A DNA stretch of 64,000 nt, from assembly GCF_010614805.1 (NCBI RefSeq), contig NZ_JAAFZC010000003.1, positions 124,001 to 188,000 on the forward strand, written 5' to 3'. Below are positions 1 through 8,506 of the stretch, piece after piece (position 1 is the stretch's first letter; the number at the start of each line of letters is the position of its first letter). Origin of the DNA: Pseudooceanicola aestuarii. Lineage in GTDB: Bacteria > Pseudomonadota > Alphaproteobacteria > Rhodobacterales > Rhodobacteraceae. The position numbers and the translations under genes were made by a program. The notes under the pieces are model-generated. The model saw only the letters and a program-made list of their open reading frames with translations. It was not told where the DNA came from and made no database searches.

Positions 1-436
1 CGATGGTGCCCAGGGCAAAGCCCCGGTCATAGCCCAGCCGCTCCATCGCGGGCATCCCGATCTTGCCCGTCGTCAGGGTGGAGGCGGCGCAGCTGCCCGT
101 CATCGCCGACAGCACGGCGGCAAATCCGGCGGTGCCCAGCAACAGCCCGCCGTTCACCCGGCCCGACCAAAGGTGGAACGCGTGGTACAGATCGCTGGAG
201 ATGCGGGAGCGGGACAGCGTGACCCCGATGAAGATGAACAGCGGCACCGCCGCCAGCAGCACGGACCACATGGTGCCGAACACGGCGGAGACCATGGGAA
301 ACAGTCCCCCCGATCCGTACATGATCAGGGTGAACGCCACCGCCACCCCGCCCAGGGCAAAGGACAGCGACACGCCGAGGACGATCAGCAGCACCAGGCT
401 GCCGAACATGCCGAGGGTCAGGATTTCAGGGCTCAT
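1..436 (-). CDS. dctM: TRAP transporter large membrane subunit DctM (partial, N-terminal part)
   Basis: The reading frame begins at an ATG whose complement is at 434-436 and runs off the left edge of the window, so about 145 residues are present and the C-terminus lies outside. The start reads MSPEILTLGMFGSLVLL and continues as a highly hydrophobic chain with several membrane segments and a glycine/serine-rich stretch typical of DctM, the 12-helix sodium/solute translocating subunit of TRAP transporters. It overlaps the end of the DctQ gene by 4 bases and so is translationally coupled to it. The substrate cannot be told from this subunit. Identification is firm because P, Q and M subunits lie together in order. 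Confidence 0.93.
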   Translation of the reverse strand, partial: MSPEILTLGMFGSLVLLIVLGVSLSFALGGVAVAFTLIMYGSGGLFPMVSAVFGTMWSVLLAAVPLFIFIGVTLSRSRISSDLYHAFHLWSGRVNGGLLLGTAGFAAVLSAMTGSCAASTLTTGKIGMPAMERLGYDRGFALGTI

Positions 437-951
437 GCGGCGGGATCTCCGGTCGGGGTTTCGTCAGATTGCGGGCGCCACATCCGGCGCAGCGCATCCG
501 CCAGCTCGGCCAGGCCCTGAAGGGCGATCATCACGACACCGATGAACAAAGCCAGTTTCACCGGCCAGATCGGATGGCCCAGGGCGCTGTCGTCGCGTTC
601 CGCGAACATCCACGACATCTCCAGGTAGGACCAGGCCTGATAGCTCAGCGCGCCGGTCCACAGCAGCAGGACGGCATAATTGACCACGTCGAGAAAGGCC
701 CGCCAACGGGGGAAGCGGTCGTTCAGCAGCAGATCGACCCGGACGTGGCCGCGATGGATCAGGGTATAGGCGCCCAGCAGCACGAAATAGGCGCCAAAGA
801 TCCGCTGGGTGTAGCCCTGCACCCAGATGGTCGGCGCGTTGAAGGCATATCGCATGACCACCTCGTAGACGATGATGACCATGCCGATCAGGATGGCAAA
901 GCTGACGGCCTTGCCCAGCAACGTGTTCAGATAGGTGATCAGTCGCACCAT
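433..951 (-). CDS. dctQ: TRAP transporter small membrane subunit DctQ
   Basis: This 172-residue protein has four hydrophobic segments, the usual DctQ topology, at about residues 13-33, 50-70, 90-110 and 130-155. It contains the family-like stretch EVVMRYAFNAPTIWVQ near residues 30-45. DctQ is the small integral membrane subunit that pairs with DctM to move substrate delivered by the periplasmic binding protein. It lies downstream of dctP with a strong stem-loop in between and overlaps dctM by 4 bases. Confidence 0.93.
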   Translation of the reverse strand: MVRLITYLNTLLGKAVSFAILIGMVIIVYEVVMRYAFNAPTIWVQGYTQRIFGAYFVLLGAYTLIHRGHVRVDLLLNDRFPRWRAFLDVVNYAVLLLWTGALSYQAWSYLEMSWMFAERDDSALGHPIWPVKLALFIGVVMIALQGLAELADALRRMWRPQSDETPTGDPAA

Positions 952-983
952 GCGTCGGCCTCCCTCGTGGCTCTGGACCGCGT

Positions 984-1010
984 GGCGGGCCGGGGTATGC
1001 CCGGCCCGCC
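984..1010 (-). promoter_or_regulatory. Intercistronic stem-loop between dctP and dctQ
   Basis: A perfect 11-base-pair inverted repeat (GGCGGGCCGGG at 984-994 and its complement at 1000-1010) with a 5-base loop fills the 71-base gap between dctP and dctQ. There is no run of T after it on the minus strand, so it is not a classic terminator. It probably protects the 3' end of the dctP message or attenuates read-through, giving more binding protein than membrane subunits. Confidence 0.7.
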
Positions 1011-1022
1011 GGTTGCGCGGGA

Positions 1023-2081
1023 TCAGACCTTGCCGGTCTGGCGCATGAAATCATGCAGCAGGGCGCCGATGCGACCGCTGTATTTCGGATCCTGTTCCGA
1101 AATCTCGTCCACGACTTCCAGCGACTTGTGGCGCATCTGCTCCAGAACCGCATCCTCCATCATGGAGATCTCACCGCCCGCCTCGTTGACGAAAGTGTCC
1201 ACGCCGTTCAGATCGGCCTGCATGATCCGCGCGGAATAGATGCCGGTGGTGGCGCGCACGGCATCGGTGACGACCTGCTTGTGATCCTCACCCAGGCGGC
1301 TCCATTTGTTCGCGTTGACGAACACTTCGAGGTTGGTGGGGCTGACCAGATCGGGCTGGACGATGTAATCCGTCACTTCCTGGAAATTCATGCTCATCCC
1401 GCCGGAGACGCTGCCCCAATGGGCCGCGTCCACGATCCCGGTCTGAAGCGCCTGATAGAGTTCCCCGCCCGCGACGGAGACGGGGTTGGCGCCCATCTTC
1501 TCCAGCACGCGCGCGGCGGTGCCGGTGGTGCGGATCTTGTAGCCCTGGAAATCCTCGGCCGTGCGCACCGGGCGCTTGCCGAACAGGGTCACGCCGCCGG
1601 CGCCGATCGGGCCGACCTGGTGGATGCCGCGTTCGGCATAGGCTTCGCGGATGATGTCCAGCGCGCCCATCTCGTACATGAAATATTCCATCTCCGTATT
1701 GTTGGAGAAGGTCGCCAGGTTGCCGTTCAGATGGCCCGCAGCGGGGATCTGGCCGACCCAGTAGGCCGGGAAGGTGAACGCCCCGTCAAGCGCGCCCTGC
1801 GCCGACGCCATCAGCGAATCCCCGGTCGAGACGATGGAACCGGGGGCATGGGTCTCGATCACCAGTTCGCCATTGGTCGCGGTGGTCACGCGGTTGGCGA
1901 AATCCTGAAAGATCGCGTCGTAATACCAGGTGCCGGTGGGAAAATGCGTCTGCATCCGCCAGGTGGTCACCGATTGCGCCGATGCAATGGTCGCGGGCGC
2001 GGCCAGCACGGCGGCGCCGGCCAGCACGGGTGCGCCGGACAATACGTTGCGGCGGGTGAGGGTCTTCTTGGTCTGGGTCAT
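1023..2081 (-). CDS. dctP: TRAP transporter periplasmic solute-binding protein DctP
   Basis: This 352-residue protein has an export signal with a Tat-like twin arginine (TRRNVLSGAPVLAGAAV, residues 9-25) and probable cleavage after about residue 35 (ASAQ). The mature part shows DctP features: a TWRMQTHFP-type first strand, the GKRPVRTAEDFQGYKIRTTG segment near residues 165-190 with the conserved arginine that binds substrate carboxylate, and an ALQTGIVDAAHWG segment. It resembles the DctP branch that binds alpha-keto or aromatic/alicyclic carboxylates, but the ligand is an inference only. It is the first gene of the dctPQM set; a separate acyl-CoA operon lies upstream on the same strand. Confidence 0.93.
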   Translation of the reverse strand: MTQTKKTLTRRNVLSGAPVLAGAAVLAAPATIASAQSVTTWRMQTHFPTGTWYYDAIFQDFANRVTTATNGELVIETHAPGSIVSTGDSLMASAQGALDGAFTFPAYWVGQIPAAGHLNGNLATFSNNTEMEYFMYEMGALDIIREAYAERGIHQVGPIGAGGVTLFGKRPVRTAEDFQGYKIRTTGTAARVLEKMGANPVSVAGGELYQALQTGIVDAAHWGSVSGGMSMNFQEVTDYIVQPDLVSPTNLEVFVNANKWSRLGEDHKQVVTDAVRATTGIYSARIMQADLNGVDTFVNEAGGEISMMEDAVLEQMRHKSLEVVDEISEQDPKYSGRIGALLHDFMRQTGKV

Positions 2082-2188
2082 GTCTGTCCTCCACTGATAA
2101 GTCGGGGCTTTGGCCCCCTTGGTTCGGGTGGGCGTCGTCCTCCTGCCGCCCGGCCCGTTTTCTGGTCGTGTCGTCCGGGGTGCCGGTC

Positions 2189-3424
2189 TCAGGCGCCTGC
2201 CTCGACGACGAAAGTGACGATGGTCGTAGCACTGCCGCCCAGGTTCAGAGTGGCGAAGCGATGCGCGCCCTCCACCTGGTAGGCGCCGGCCCGGCCAGTG
2301 ACCTGGCGCGCGGCGTCCAGCACCATGCGCACGCCGGTGGCGCCCACCGGATGGCCGCCGCCGATCAGCCCGCCACCGGGATTGACCGGGATGCGGCCGC
2401 CCAGGGCGATGTCGCCGTTTTCAACCGCCCGCCAGCTTTCGCCCGGAGGGGTGATGCCGAAATGGTCGATGGCCATGTACTCGGTCGAGGAGAAGCAATC
2501 ATGCGTCTCGATCCCGTCAACCTGTGCCACATCGGCAATCCCCGCGCGGGCGAAGGCGCCCTGGATCGCGTCGCGCACATGCGGGAAGATGTAGGCGCTG
2601 TCACGGCTGTAATCCAACTTCTCCTGAAGGCGCAGGTGGGCGGTGGTGTGGCCCCAGCCGGCGATGCGCGGCAGGTCGTCCAGTGACAGGCCACGGGCCT
2701 CGGCCCAGGCGCGGGCATAGGATTCCGAGGCCAGCACCACCGCCGCCGCACCATCGGTGATCTGGGCGCAATCCTGGCGGCGGATCATCCCTTCGATCAC
2801 CGGATTGGCGTCGTCATCGGCGGTGAAGCTTTCGGCCGTGTATTGCCAGTCGCGGGTCTGCGCGTTGGGATTGCGGCGGCCGTTCTCGATGTTCAACCGG
2901 GCGATTTCGGCCAGATGGTCGTATTTCAACCCGTAGCGGCGGTCGTATTCCTCGGCCACGCGGTGGAACATGTAGGGCCAGGGGTAGGTTGCCTCCTGTC
3001 CCTCGGTGCCGACCCACATCGCCGCGCCCAGGTTCTGCGCCGCTTCCTTGCCGGAGACGTTCCGCTCCAGTTCCACCCCGGTGACGAGAACGCAATCGTA
3101 GCGTCCCGCCTCGATCTCCGCCGTGGCGGCCAGCATCGCGATGGAGCCGGAGGCGCAGGCGGCCTCGTGACGCCCGGCGGGACGGCCGTAAAGCGCGGGG
3201 TCGATGGCGGCAAACATGCCGCCCAGCTGGCCCTGGCCGGCGAACATCTCGCCGGTGAAATTGCCGACATGGGCGGACTGGATTTCCCCCGCGTCCAGCT
3301 GCGCATCTGCCAGCGCGCCCTGGACCGCGTGTTGCATCAGGTCGAACAGGCCCTCGCCCCGGCGGGCGGCAGAGATGGCGAAATCGGTTTGATGTCCGCC
3401 AAGAATGAAGATCGGCTGTGTCAT
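2189..3424 (-). CDS. Thiolase, SCP2-type acetyl-CoA acetyltransferase family
   Basis: This 411-residue thiolase-fold protein has the nucleophilic cysteine in HEAACASGS (Cys90) and the catalytic histidine in GGGHPVGATG (His358). The HDCFS motif and the lack of a C-terminal CxG cysteine place it with SCP2/SCP-x-like thiolases rather than classical FadA. The usual reaction is thiolytic cleavage of a 3-oxoacyl-CoA with release of acetyl-CoA, although some relatives run as aldolases or transferases. Its ATG overlaps the stop of the upstream acyl-CoA ligase (ATGA), so the two are co-translated. In context it would do the last C-C cleavage of the acid activated by the ligase and oxidised by the SDRs. 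Confidence 0.88.
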   Translation of the reverse strand: MTQPIFILGGHQTDFAISAARRGEGLFDLMQHAVQGALADAQLDAGEIQSAHVGNFTGEMFAGQGQLGGMFAAIDPALYGRPAGRHEAACASGSIAMLAATAEIEAGRYDCVLVTGVELERNVSGKEAAQNLGAAMWVGTEGQEATYPWPYMFHRVAEEYDRRYGLKYDHLAEIARLNIENGRRNPNAQTRDWQYTAESFTADDDANPVIEGMIRRQDCAQITDGAAAVVLASESYARAWAEARGLSLDDLPRIAGWGHTTAHLRLQEKLDYSRDSAYIFPHVRDAIQGAFARAGIADVAQVDGIETHDCFSSTEYMAIDHFGITPPGESWRAVENGDIALGGRIPVNPGGGLIGGGHPVGATGVRMVLDAARQVTGRAGAYQVEGAHRFATLNLGGSATTIVTFVVEAGA

Positions 3425-5070
3425 GTGCGTCCTTTCGGATTGTGCGGCGCGGTGCGGGTTTCTGCCTCGGCCCGCGCGCGTTCGCGCAGGGGCACCTTGG
3501 ACAGCTTGCCGTTCAGGTTGCGCGGCAGGGGATCGTCGGTCTGGGTGACGAAATCGGGGGTCTTGTAATCGGCCAGCTGCGTCCGGACATGGGCGCGCAG
3601 CGCCTCGGGGTCGATCGGTTCGGTACCGTGGACAAAGACGTGCACCCGTTCGCCCAGCACGGGGCAGGGGGTCCCGACGGCGGCCACCTCCACCACGCCG
3701 GGAAAGGCATGGATGACGTTTTCCAGCTCAACGCAATAGACCTTGAATCCACCGCGATTGATCATGTCCTTGATCCGGTCATGCACCCGCAAGTAGCGTT
3801 CTGCGTCCACCGATCCGATATCGCCGCTGCGCCAGTAGCCCGCGACGAAGTTCTTGCGCGTCGCTTCGGGGTTGTCCCAATAGCCCGAGGCATTGCCGGG
3901 GCTGCGGATCCACAGCTCTCCGTTTTCGCCGGGAGGGACTTCGCGGCCCGCCTCGTCCAGTACGCGGATGTCGACGCAAGGCAGCAGGGTGCCGACGCTG
4001 TCCAGATGTGCGTGCCGCCGGGCCGGTTCGGTCAGGGACACCGCCGATGTCGTCTCGGTGCTGCCGAAACCGTTCAGCAATTGCAGTTGCGGCAATGTCT
4101 GCGCCAGCTGGGTGATCGAGGTTTCGGCCATGGCCGCGCCGCCGAAATGTCCCACCCGCCAGGCGGACAGGTCGCGCGCGCCCAGATCCGGTTCCAGCAG
4201 CAGGAGGTTGTACATCGCGGGCACCAGGACGGCGGCGGTGATCGCTTCCCGTTCCAGAACGTCGAGGGTGGTCGCGGCCTTGAAATTGCGTTCCAGAACG
4301 ACCAGACCGCCGACATTCATCATCACCGTCAGTCCCGCCAGCAGGCCGGAGATATGGGTGATCGGAATGACCAGCAGCATCCGGTCCTCGGCCGTATAGC
4401 CAAAGCGGTCGCGATAATTCCGCGCCGTGTGCCAAAATCCCAGGTGGGTCAGCACCGCGCCTTTGGGCCGGCCGGTGGTGCCGGAGGTATACATGATGCA
4501 GGCCGGATCTTCGTCCCCGGCGGGGGAGGGGGCGATCTGCCGCGCCGCACCTGCCAGATCCGCATGCGCAATGGCGCCGCGATCGGCCAGTACAGGCACC
4601 TCCCGCGTGTCGGCGCATTCGATCAGCAGCCGGACAGTGGGGATGGCTGCGGCCTCGGGCACGCGGTCGGCAAGATCGCGTTCATGCATCAGCGCCACGG
4701 CGCCGCATTGGCCCAGCATGAACGCCAGCTCATCCGCCGCCTGCCGGATGCCGATGGGCACCGCCACCGCGCCCAGCCGCCACAGGGCAAACAGGGTCGT
4801 GACGAATTCCAACCGGTTGCCCAGGAACACCGCCACCCGGTCGCCCGCCGCGATCCCGTGCGCCGCCAGCCCGGCGGCCTCCTGCGCCACCCGGTCGGCC
4901 AGTTCCGCATAGCTGAGCCGGCGGACCCCGTCCTGAAGGGCAGGGCGGGCGCCGTGGGCACGGGCGATATCGGCCAGCATGCGGTCCAGGTTCTCCGGGC
5001 AATCGGCGTGGCAGGGCACGATCCGGTCACCGTAAAGAACGCGGTGTTGCGGGGCCGTGGGGTTTGTCAT
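3421..5070 (-). CDS. AMP-dependent acyl-CoA synthetase/ligase
   Basis: This 549-residue ANL-superfamily enzyme carries the P-loop-like signature YTSGTTGRPKGA (about residues 192-203), the aromatic/adenine-binding NGFGSTETTS (about 313-322), the YWRSGDIGS hinge region (about 405-415), and the C-terminal lysine motif PRNLNGKLSK. It activates a carboxylic acid to an acyl-CoA via an acyl-adenylate. The specificity is not readable; it is distinct from the 2-aminobenzoate-CoA ligase at 8556-10211. Stop and start codons overlap on both sides with the thiolase and an SDR, forming one operon. Confidence 0.9.
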   Translation of the reverse strand: MTNPTAPQHRVLYGDRIVPCHADCPENLDRMLADIARAHGARPALQDGVRRLSYAELADRVAQEAAGLAAHGIAAGDRVAVFLGNRLEFVTTLFALWRLGAVAVPIGIRQAADELAFMLGQCGAVALMHERDLADRVPEAAAIPTVRLLIECADTREVPVLADRGAIAHADLAGAARQIAPSPAGDEDPACIMYTSGTTGRPKGAVLTHLGFWHTARNYRDRFGYTAEDRMLLVIPITHISGLLAGLTVMMNVGGLVVLERNFKAATTLDVLEREAITAAVLVPAMYNLLLLEPDLGARDLSAWRVGHFGGAAMAETSITQLAQTLPQLQLLNGFGSTETTSAVSLTEPARRHAHLDSVGTLLPCVDIRVLDEAGREVPPGENGELWIRSPGNASGYWDNPEATRKNFVAGYWRSGDIGSVDAERYLRVHDRIKDMINRGGFKVYCVELENVIHAFPGVVEVAAVGTPCPVLGERVHVFVHGTEPIDPEALRAHVRTQLADYKTPDFVTQTDDPLPRNLNGKLSKVPLRERARAEAETRTAPHNPKGRT

Positions 5071-5870
5071 GCGGGGATCTCCTGCGGTTCGCGCATCCGC
5101 ACGCCGCCGTCAATACGCAGCACGGATCCGTTCAGCATCTGGTTCTCGACACAGGTCAGTGCCAACCGGGCGAATTCATCCGCCCGGCCGAACCGGGTGG
5201 GAAATGGAACATCGGCGATCAGCCGGGTGCGGGTGTGGTCGGGCACGTCGCCCATCATCCCGGTCTCGAACGTGCCGGGGGCCAGGGCCACGATGCGAAT
5301 GCCGAACCGCGCCAGCTCCCGCGCCAGCGGCAGGGTCATCGCCGCCACCCCGGCCTTGGAACTGCCATAGGCGGCCTGTGCCGACAGGGCTTCGTAGGCG
5401 GCGACGGAGGCGGTGTTGACAATCACCCCCCTGTCCGGCCCATCGGGCGCGGCGGGGCCGTCCTGCGACAGGGCGGCGGCGAACAGGCGGATGGTGTTGA
5501 ACGTGCCGGTCAGGTTGACGTCGATCACGCGGCGGAACTTCTCCATCGCGCGCGGAGAGACGGCGCCCGTTTCCCGGTCGATGCGGAACACGCGCGCGGG
5601 GCCCAGGATACCGGCGCAATTCACCAGGATCGTGGCGCGGCCCAGCTCCTGGCCGATGCGGTCGAAGGCCGCTTCCATCTGCGCGGCATCGGCGACATCG
5701 CCCGCCAGCGTCAGCGCCATCCCGGCCACCGGATCGGGGGCGGGACCGTCGCGCGGCGGCAGGTCGATGCCCACCACCTGCGCGCCGCGGGCCACCAGCG
5801 CCTGTGCCACGCCGCGCCCCAGCCCGGAGGCCGCGCCGGTCACGATGGCGATCTGTCCTGTCGGATCCAT
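5067..5870 (-). CDS. Short-chain dehydrogenase, HSD10/3-hydroxyacyl-CoA dehydrogenase-like
   Basis: This 267-residue classical SDR has the cofactor motif TGAASGLG (about residues 12-19), NCAG near residue 85, and the catalytic Ser/Tyr-x3-Lys in the NTASVAAYEALSAQAAYGSSKAG region. An acidic residue after the second strand suggests NAD preference. The sequence resembles HSD17B10-type 3-hydroxyacyl-CoA dehydrogenases, including the LNGSVLRIDGGVRM C-terminus. It probably oxidises a 3-hydroxyacyl-CoA to the 3-oxo form cleaved by the neighbouring thiolase. It is a tandem paralogue of the SDR at 5880-6683 and overlaps the ligase gene by 4 bases. Confidence 0.88.
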   Translation of the reverse strand: MDPTGQIAIVTGAASGLGRGVAQALVARGAQVVGIDLPPRDGPAPDPVAGMALTLAGDVADAAQMEAAFDRIGQELGRATILVNCAGILGPARVFRIDRETGAVSPRAMEKFRRVIDVNLTGTFNTIRLFAAALSQDGPAAPDGPDRGVIVNTASVAAYEALSAQAAYGSSKAGVAAMTLPLARELARFGIRIVALAPGTFETGMMGDVPDHTRTRLIADVPFPTRFGRADEFARLALTCVENQMLNGSVLRIDGGVRMREPQEIPA

Positions 5871-5879
5871 GTTGCCCCC

Positions 5880-6683
5880 TTACAGCCGCGCGGGCATGCG
5901 CAGCCCGCCGTCCAGCCGGATGGTTTCGCCGTTGATCATCGCGTTCCCGATGACAAAGCGCGCGGCATCGGCAAAATCTTCGGCCGTTCCCGCCCGCTTG
6001 GGAAAGGGCGGCAGCGCGGCAAAGACCACATCGCGGGATTTTTCCGGCAGGCCTTCGGTCATCGGGGTGCGAAAGACGCCCGGCGCGATGGCGGCGATAC
6101 GGATCGCGTGGTCGCCCAGCTCGCGCGCCAGCGGCAGCACCATGCCCGCCACGCCACCCTTGGACGCGGCATAGGCGGCCTGGCCCATCTGGCCGTCGCT
6201 CGCCGCGATGGAGGATGTCAGCACGATCACCCCGGCCTCGGCCCCGTCCGGCCCGGCGCGGCCCCGGCGGATCATTTGCGGCACGGCGCAGCGGATGCAG
6301 TTCAGGCTGCCCATCAGGTTGATGTCCAGTACGCGCCGGAATTCGGCCAGATCCATCGGTGCGCCGCGGCGTGTCACCGGGCCGGGCGTTGCCACGCCAG
6401 CGCAGCAGACCAGGATCGACACCGGGCCATGCGTGGCCTCGATCCTGTCGAAACAGGCCTCTGCCGCGGGGTCGTCGGACACGTCGAGCGGGAGGGCGTG
6501 AATGCCCAGATCGGCGGCCACGGCGGCGGCGCGGGCGCCGTCCGCGTCCAGAATCACCACCCCGGCGCCCGCGTCGCGCAGCATCCGTGCGGTGGCCAGT
6601 CCCAGCCCCGAAGCGCCGCCGGTGACCACCGCCAGCCGCCCCGCGAGCGGGGCGGGCACACCTGCCTCGACTTGTTGGTTCAT
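5880..6683 (-). CDS. Short-chain dehydrogenase, HSD10-like (tandem paralogue)
   Basis: The start at 6683 (MNQQVEAGVPAPLAG) is chosen because an AGGGGGG ribosome-binding site precedes it, while the frame stays open upstream through the promoter. The 267-residue product has TGGASGLG (about residues 22-29), CCAG near residue 92 and the SDR active site around SSIAASDGQMGQAAYAASKGG. It shares length, the PDG insertion before the VIV strand and the RLDGGLRM end with its downstream neighbour, which argues for local duplication. It is the first gene of the minus-strand operon SDR-SDR-ligase-thiolase and faces the divergent TetR gene. Confidence 0.87.
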   Translation of the reverse strand: MNQQVEAGVPAPLAGRLAVVTGGASGLGLATARMLRDAGAGVVILDADGARAAAVAADLGIHALPLDVSDDPAAEACFDRIEATHGPVSILVCCAGVATPGPVTRRGAPMDLAEFRRVLDINLMGSLNCIRCAVPQMIRRGRAGPDGAEAGVIVLTSSIAASDGQMGQAAYAASKGGVAGMVLPLARELGDHAIRIAAIAPGVFRTPMTEGLPEKSRDVVFAALPPFPKRAGTAEDFADAARFVIGNAMINGETIRLDGGLRMPARL

Positions 6684-6746
6684 TGTCCCCCCTGCGGCCC
6701 GCTTGCCGCCCCTGCGATGGCGCTGGCCCCTCCCGGCCGGCGCGGT

Positions 6747-6762
6747 GTTACTCTGTAGTAAC
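6747..6762. promoter_or_regulatory. Candidate TetR operator between the SDR operon and tetR
   Basis: A perfect inverted repeat, GTTACT and AGTAAC around a 4-base centre, lies 64 bases upstream of the SDR start codon and 177 bases upstream of the TetR gene. Its size and symmetry suit a TetR dimer. The same region (6684-6938, no gene) also holds a GTGTAACC half-site near 6820. Its position fits repression of the SDR-ligase-thiolase operon and autoregulation of tetR. Confidence 0.5.
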
Positions 6763-6938
6763 CATTGGCGTCGGAACCTAGCCATCGCGCCCGAACCTGT
6801 CAACTTGGCGTGATGACAAAAGTGTAACCATATGGAAATGAACATCTTTCCACGATATCTCATTGCGCAGCTTGTACACCGGGACCAGCTTTGTCACATT
6901 TCGCCCGCGTCCCGGCAGGGCAGCAAAATCGGGTGACC

Positions 6939-7625
6939 ATGGAAAAAGGGCGGGGCGGCATGGGCGATTCAGATACGGATTTTCGGGAGATGATCGCCGA
7001 TGGCTGGCGGGAGGCGCTGAACGATTCGGAGCGCAAGCAGGAGATGCGTCGGCTGTCGCTGGTGCGTGCCGCCGGGCGGGCGTTTGGCCGCAAGGGATTT
7101 CACAAGACCACGCTGGACGAGATCGCGACCGAGCTGTCGGTGACCAAGCCGATGCTCTACCGCTATGTCAAAAGCAAGCAGGAGATCCTGTACGAATGCC
7201 ACCGCATCGCCATCAGCATGGCCGAAGAGGCGCATTCCGCCGCGATGTTGTCGGGCCGCACACCGCTGGAACGGATCAGTCATTTCGCGGAGGATTACGT
7301 CGCCCGCATCACCAGCACGCTGGGATCCTGCGTGGTGCTGACGGAATTCTTCTCGATGACGCCAGAGGATACGGCCCGCATCCAGACCCGGCGCGCCCGG
7401 CTGGACCGCGAGCTGCGCGCCCTGGTCAGCGATGCGATCGACGCCGGGGAAATCGCGCCCTGCGATCCGAAACTGGCGGTGTTCTTCTTCATGGGCGCGA
7501 TCAACGGCATCAGCCGCTGGTTCATGGCCGACGGACCGATGGAAGGGCCGGAGATCGCCCGCGTCTTTGCCGCCCATATCACCGCCAGCCTCAACCCCAC
7601 GGGCAAGACGGCGCTGGCCGGTTAG
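6939..7625 (+). CDS. TetR/AcrR-family transcriptional regulator
   Basis: This product of about 228 residues has an N-terminal helix-turn-helix: RAAGRAFGRKGFHKTTLDEI and then LSVTKPMLYRYVKSK are typical TetR helices, at about residues 42-85. The C-terminal ligand domain resembles TetR_C members that regulate fatty-acid or aromatic CoA metabolism. The ATG at 6939 is used here; a second in-frame ATG at 6960 with purine-rich upstream sequence is equally possible. It is divergent from the SDR operon and is the obvious local regulator. Its stop overlaps the 3' end of the convergent RES gene by 4 bases. Confidence 0.88.
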   Translation: MEKGRGGMGDSDTDFREMIADGWREALNDSERKQEMRRLSLVRAAGRAFGRKGFHKTTLDEIATELSVTKPMLYRYVKSKQEILYECHRIAISMAEEAHSAAMLSGRTPLERISHFAEDYVARITSTLGSCVVLTEFFSMTPEDTARIQTRRARLDRELRALVSDAIDAGEIAPCDPKLAVFFFMGAINGISRWFMADGPMEGPEIARVFAAHITASLNPTGKTALAG

Positions 7626-8140
7626 GGCGCGCGGGTCAGGCGGTTCTCGTCGTCGATGACCGCCAGCCGGTCGTCGCCGCCCTTGTTCCAGCGCCACAGC
7701 ACCATGTTCAGCTGGTCCGCCCGCGCGCCATGGGCATAGCTGCGCACCAGCAGCGCGGCATAGCCGTCCGCTTGCAACCCTTTGGCGAATTCCTGCGTCG
7801 GGACGGTCTGTCCTTCCAGCATGGCGGTGCGCCAGCCGGGGTCGGCCAGGGCGGCGGCGTCGATGTCGCGATCCGCCAGCGCGGTGTCATCGCGGGTGTC
7901 GAATACCGGTCCCAGATCGGCGCGGTAGGCGACAAGCGTGGTGGGTTGCAGATCGCCGACCTGATTGGCTTCCCGCAGGGCAGTAACAGGGTCCAACGCG
8001 GTATATAGGGTCTCTGTTCCCTTCTGGTTGAACCGCCCGCCGAACAGCGCCGCGCCGCGCCCGGACAGCGGGTCGCGGGCATAGACAGGGTTCAGCGCGC
8101 GGTACAGCCGCCCGACGAACCGGCCAGATTGCAGCGGCAT
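7622..8140 (-). CDS. RES-domain toxin of a type II toxin-antitoxin pair
   Basis: This 172-residue protein begins with the RES hallmark (GRLYRALNP), has GGRFN with Arg36, LREA with Glu57 and LVRSYA with Ser134, the Arg-Glu-Ser trio that names the family. Characterised RES toxins such as MbcT and Res consume NAD+ and stop growth. Its start overlaps the stop of the antitoxin gene by a single base, so translation is coupled. The family assignment and pairing are strong; toxicity in this organism is inferred. Confidence 0.88.
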   Translation of the reverse strand: MPLQSGRFVGRLYRALNPVYARDPLSGRGAALFGGRFNQKGTETLYTALDPVTALREANQVGDLQPTTLVAYRADLGPVFDTRDDTALADRDIDAAALADPGWRTAMLEGQTVPTQEFAKGLQADGYAALLVRSYAHGARADQLNMVLWRWNKGGDDRLAVIDDENRLTRAP

Positions 8141-8490
8141 CAGGCGTAGACGCCCGCATCCACCGCATCAATATAGTCGAGAACCTGATGCGCCTTGCCT
8201 TCGCGCACAAGTTGCATGGCGGTGCGCCCGTCGAACCCCGGAAGCGGCTCCGAACGGTACCAAGCATAGGCCATCAGGTCCGAGCCGAAGCGCGGTTCGA
8301 CCTTGTTCAGAACCTCGACCAATTCGCGCAGGCGGCGTTGCGTCCGGTCGGAGTTGATCCGCGCCCGGCGTTGCAGCGCATCCTTGCCCAGCCCGACGGT
8401 CTGGGCGACCTCCTCGGAGGAGGTTCGCAGCACGGCGGCAATCTTGCGGGGGTCGAACAGACCTGCCTCGGCATATTGGGTGAGGGGCAT
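8140..8490 (-). CDS. Xre/MbcA/ParS-type antitoxin of the RES pair
   Basis: This 116-residue protein starts at an ATG (complement 8488-8490) preceded by AGGAG at good spacing. The first half is helical and Xre-like (KIAAVLRTSSEEVAQTVGLGKDALQRRAR), and the C-terminal half carries the toxin-binding MbcA/ParS-like domain with WYRSEPLPGFDGRTAMQLVREG. It should bind DNA as a dimer or larger assembly, neutralise the RES toxin and repress the pair. A strong inverted repeat sits on its promoter. Confidence 0.87.
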   Translation of the reverse strand: MPLTQYAEAGLFDPRKIAAVLRTSSEEVAQTVGLGKDALQRRARINSDRTQRRLRELVEVLNKVEPRFGSDLMAYAWYRSEPLPGFDGRTAMQLVREGKAHQVLDYIDAVDAGVYA

Positions 8491-8506
8491 GATTGGGCTC
8501 CTGACA

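Noticed and set aside
3418..5370. A 650-residue open frame on the plus strand opposite the acyl-CoA ligase
   Set aside because: The ligase has all ANL motifs on the minus strand; this frame is an antisense shadow.
6827..6834. CCATATGG palindrome near tetR, also present near 45987
   Set aside because: An 8-base palindrome is short enough to recur by chance, and the two places share no other sequence or function.
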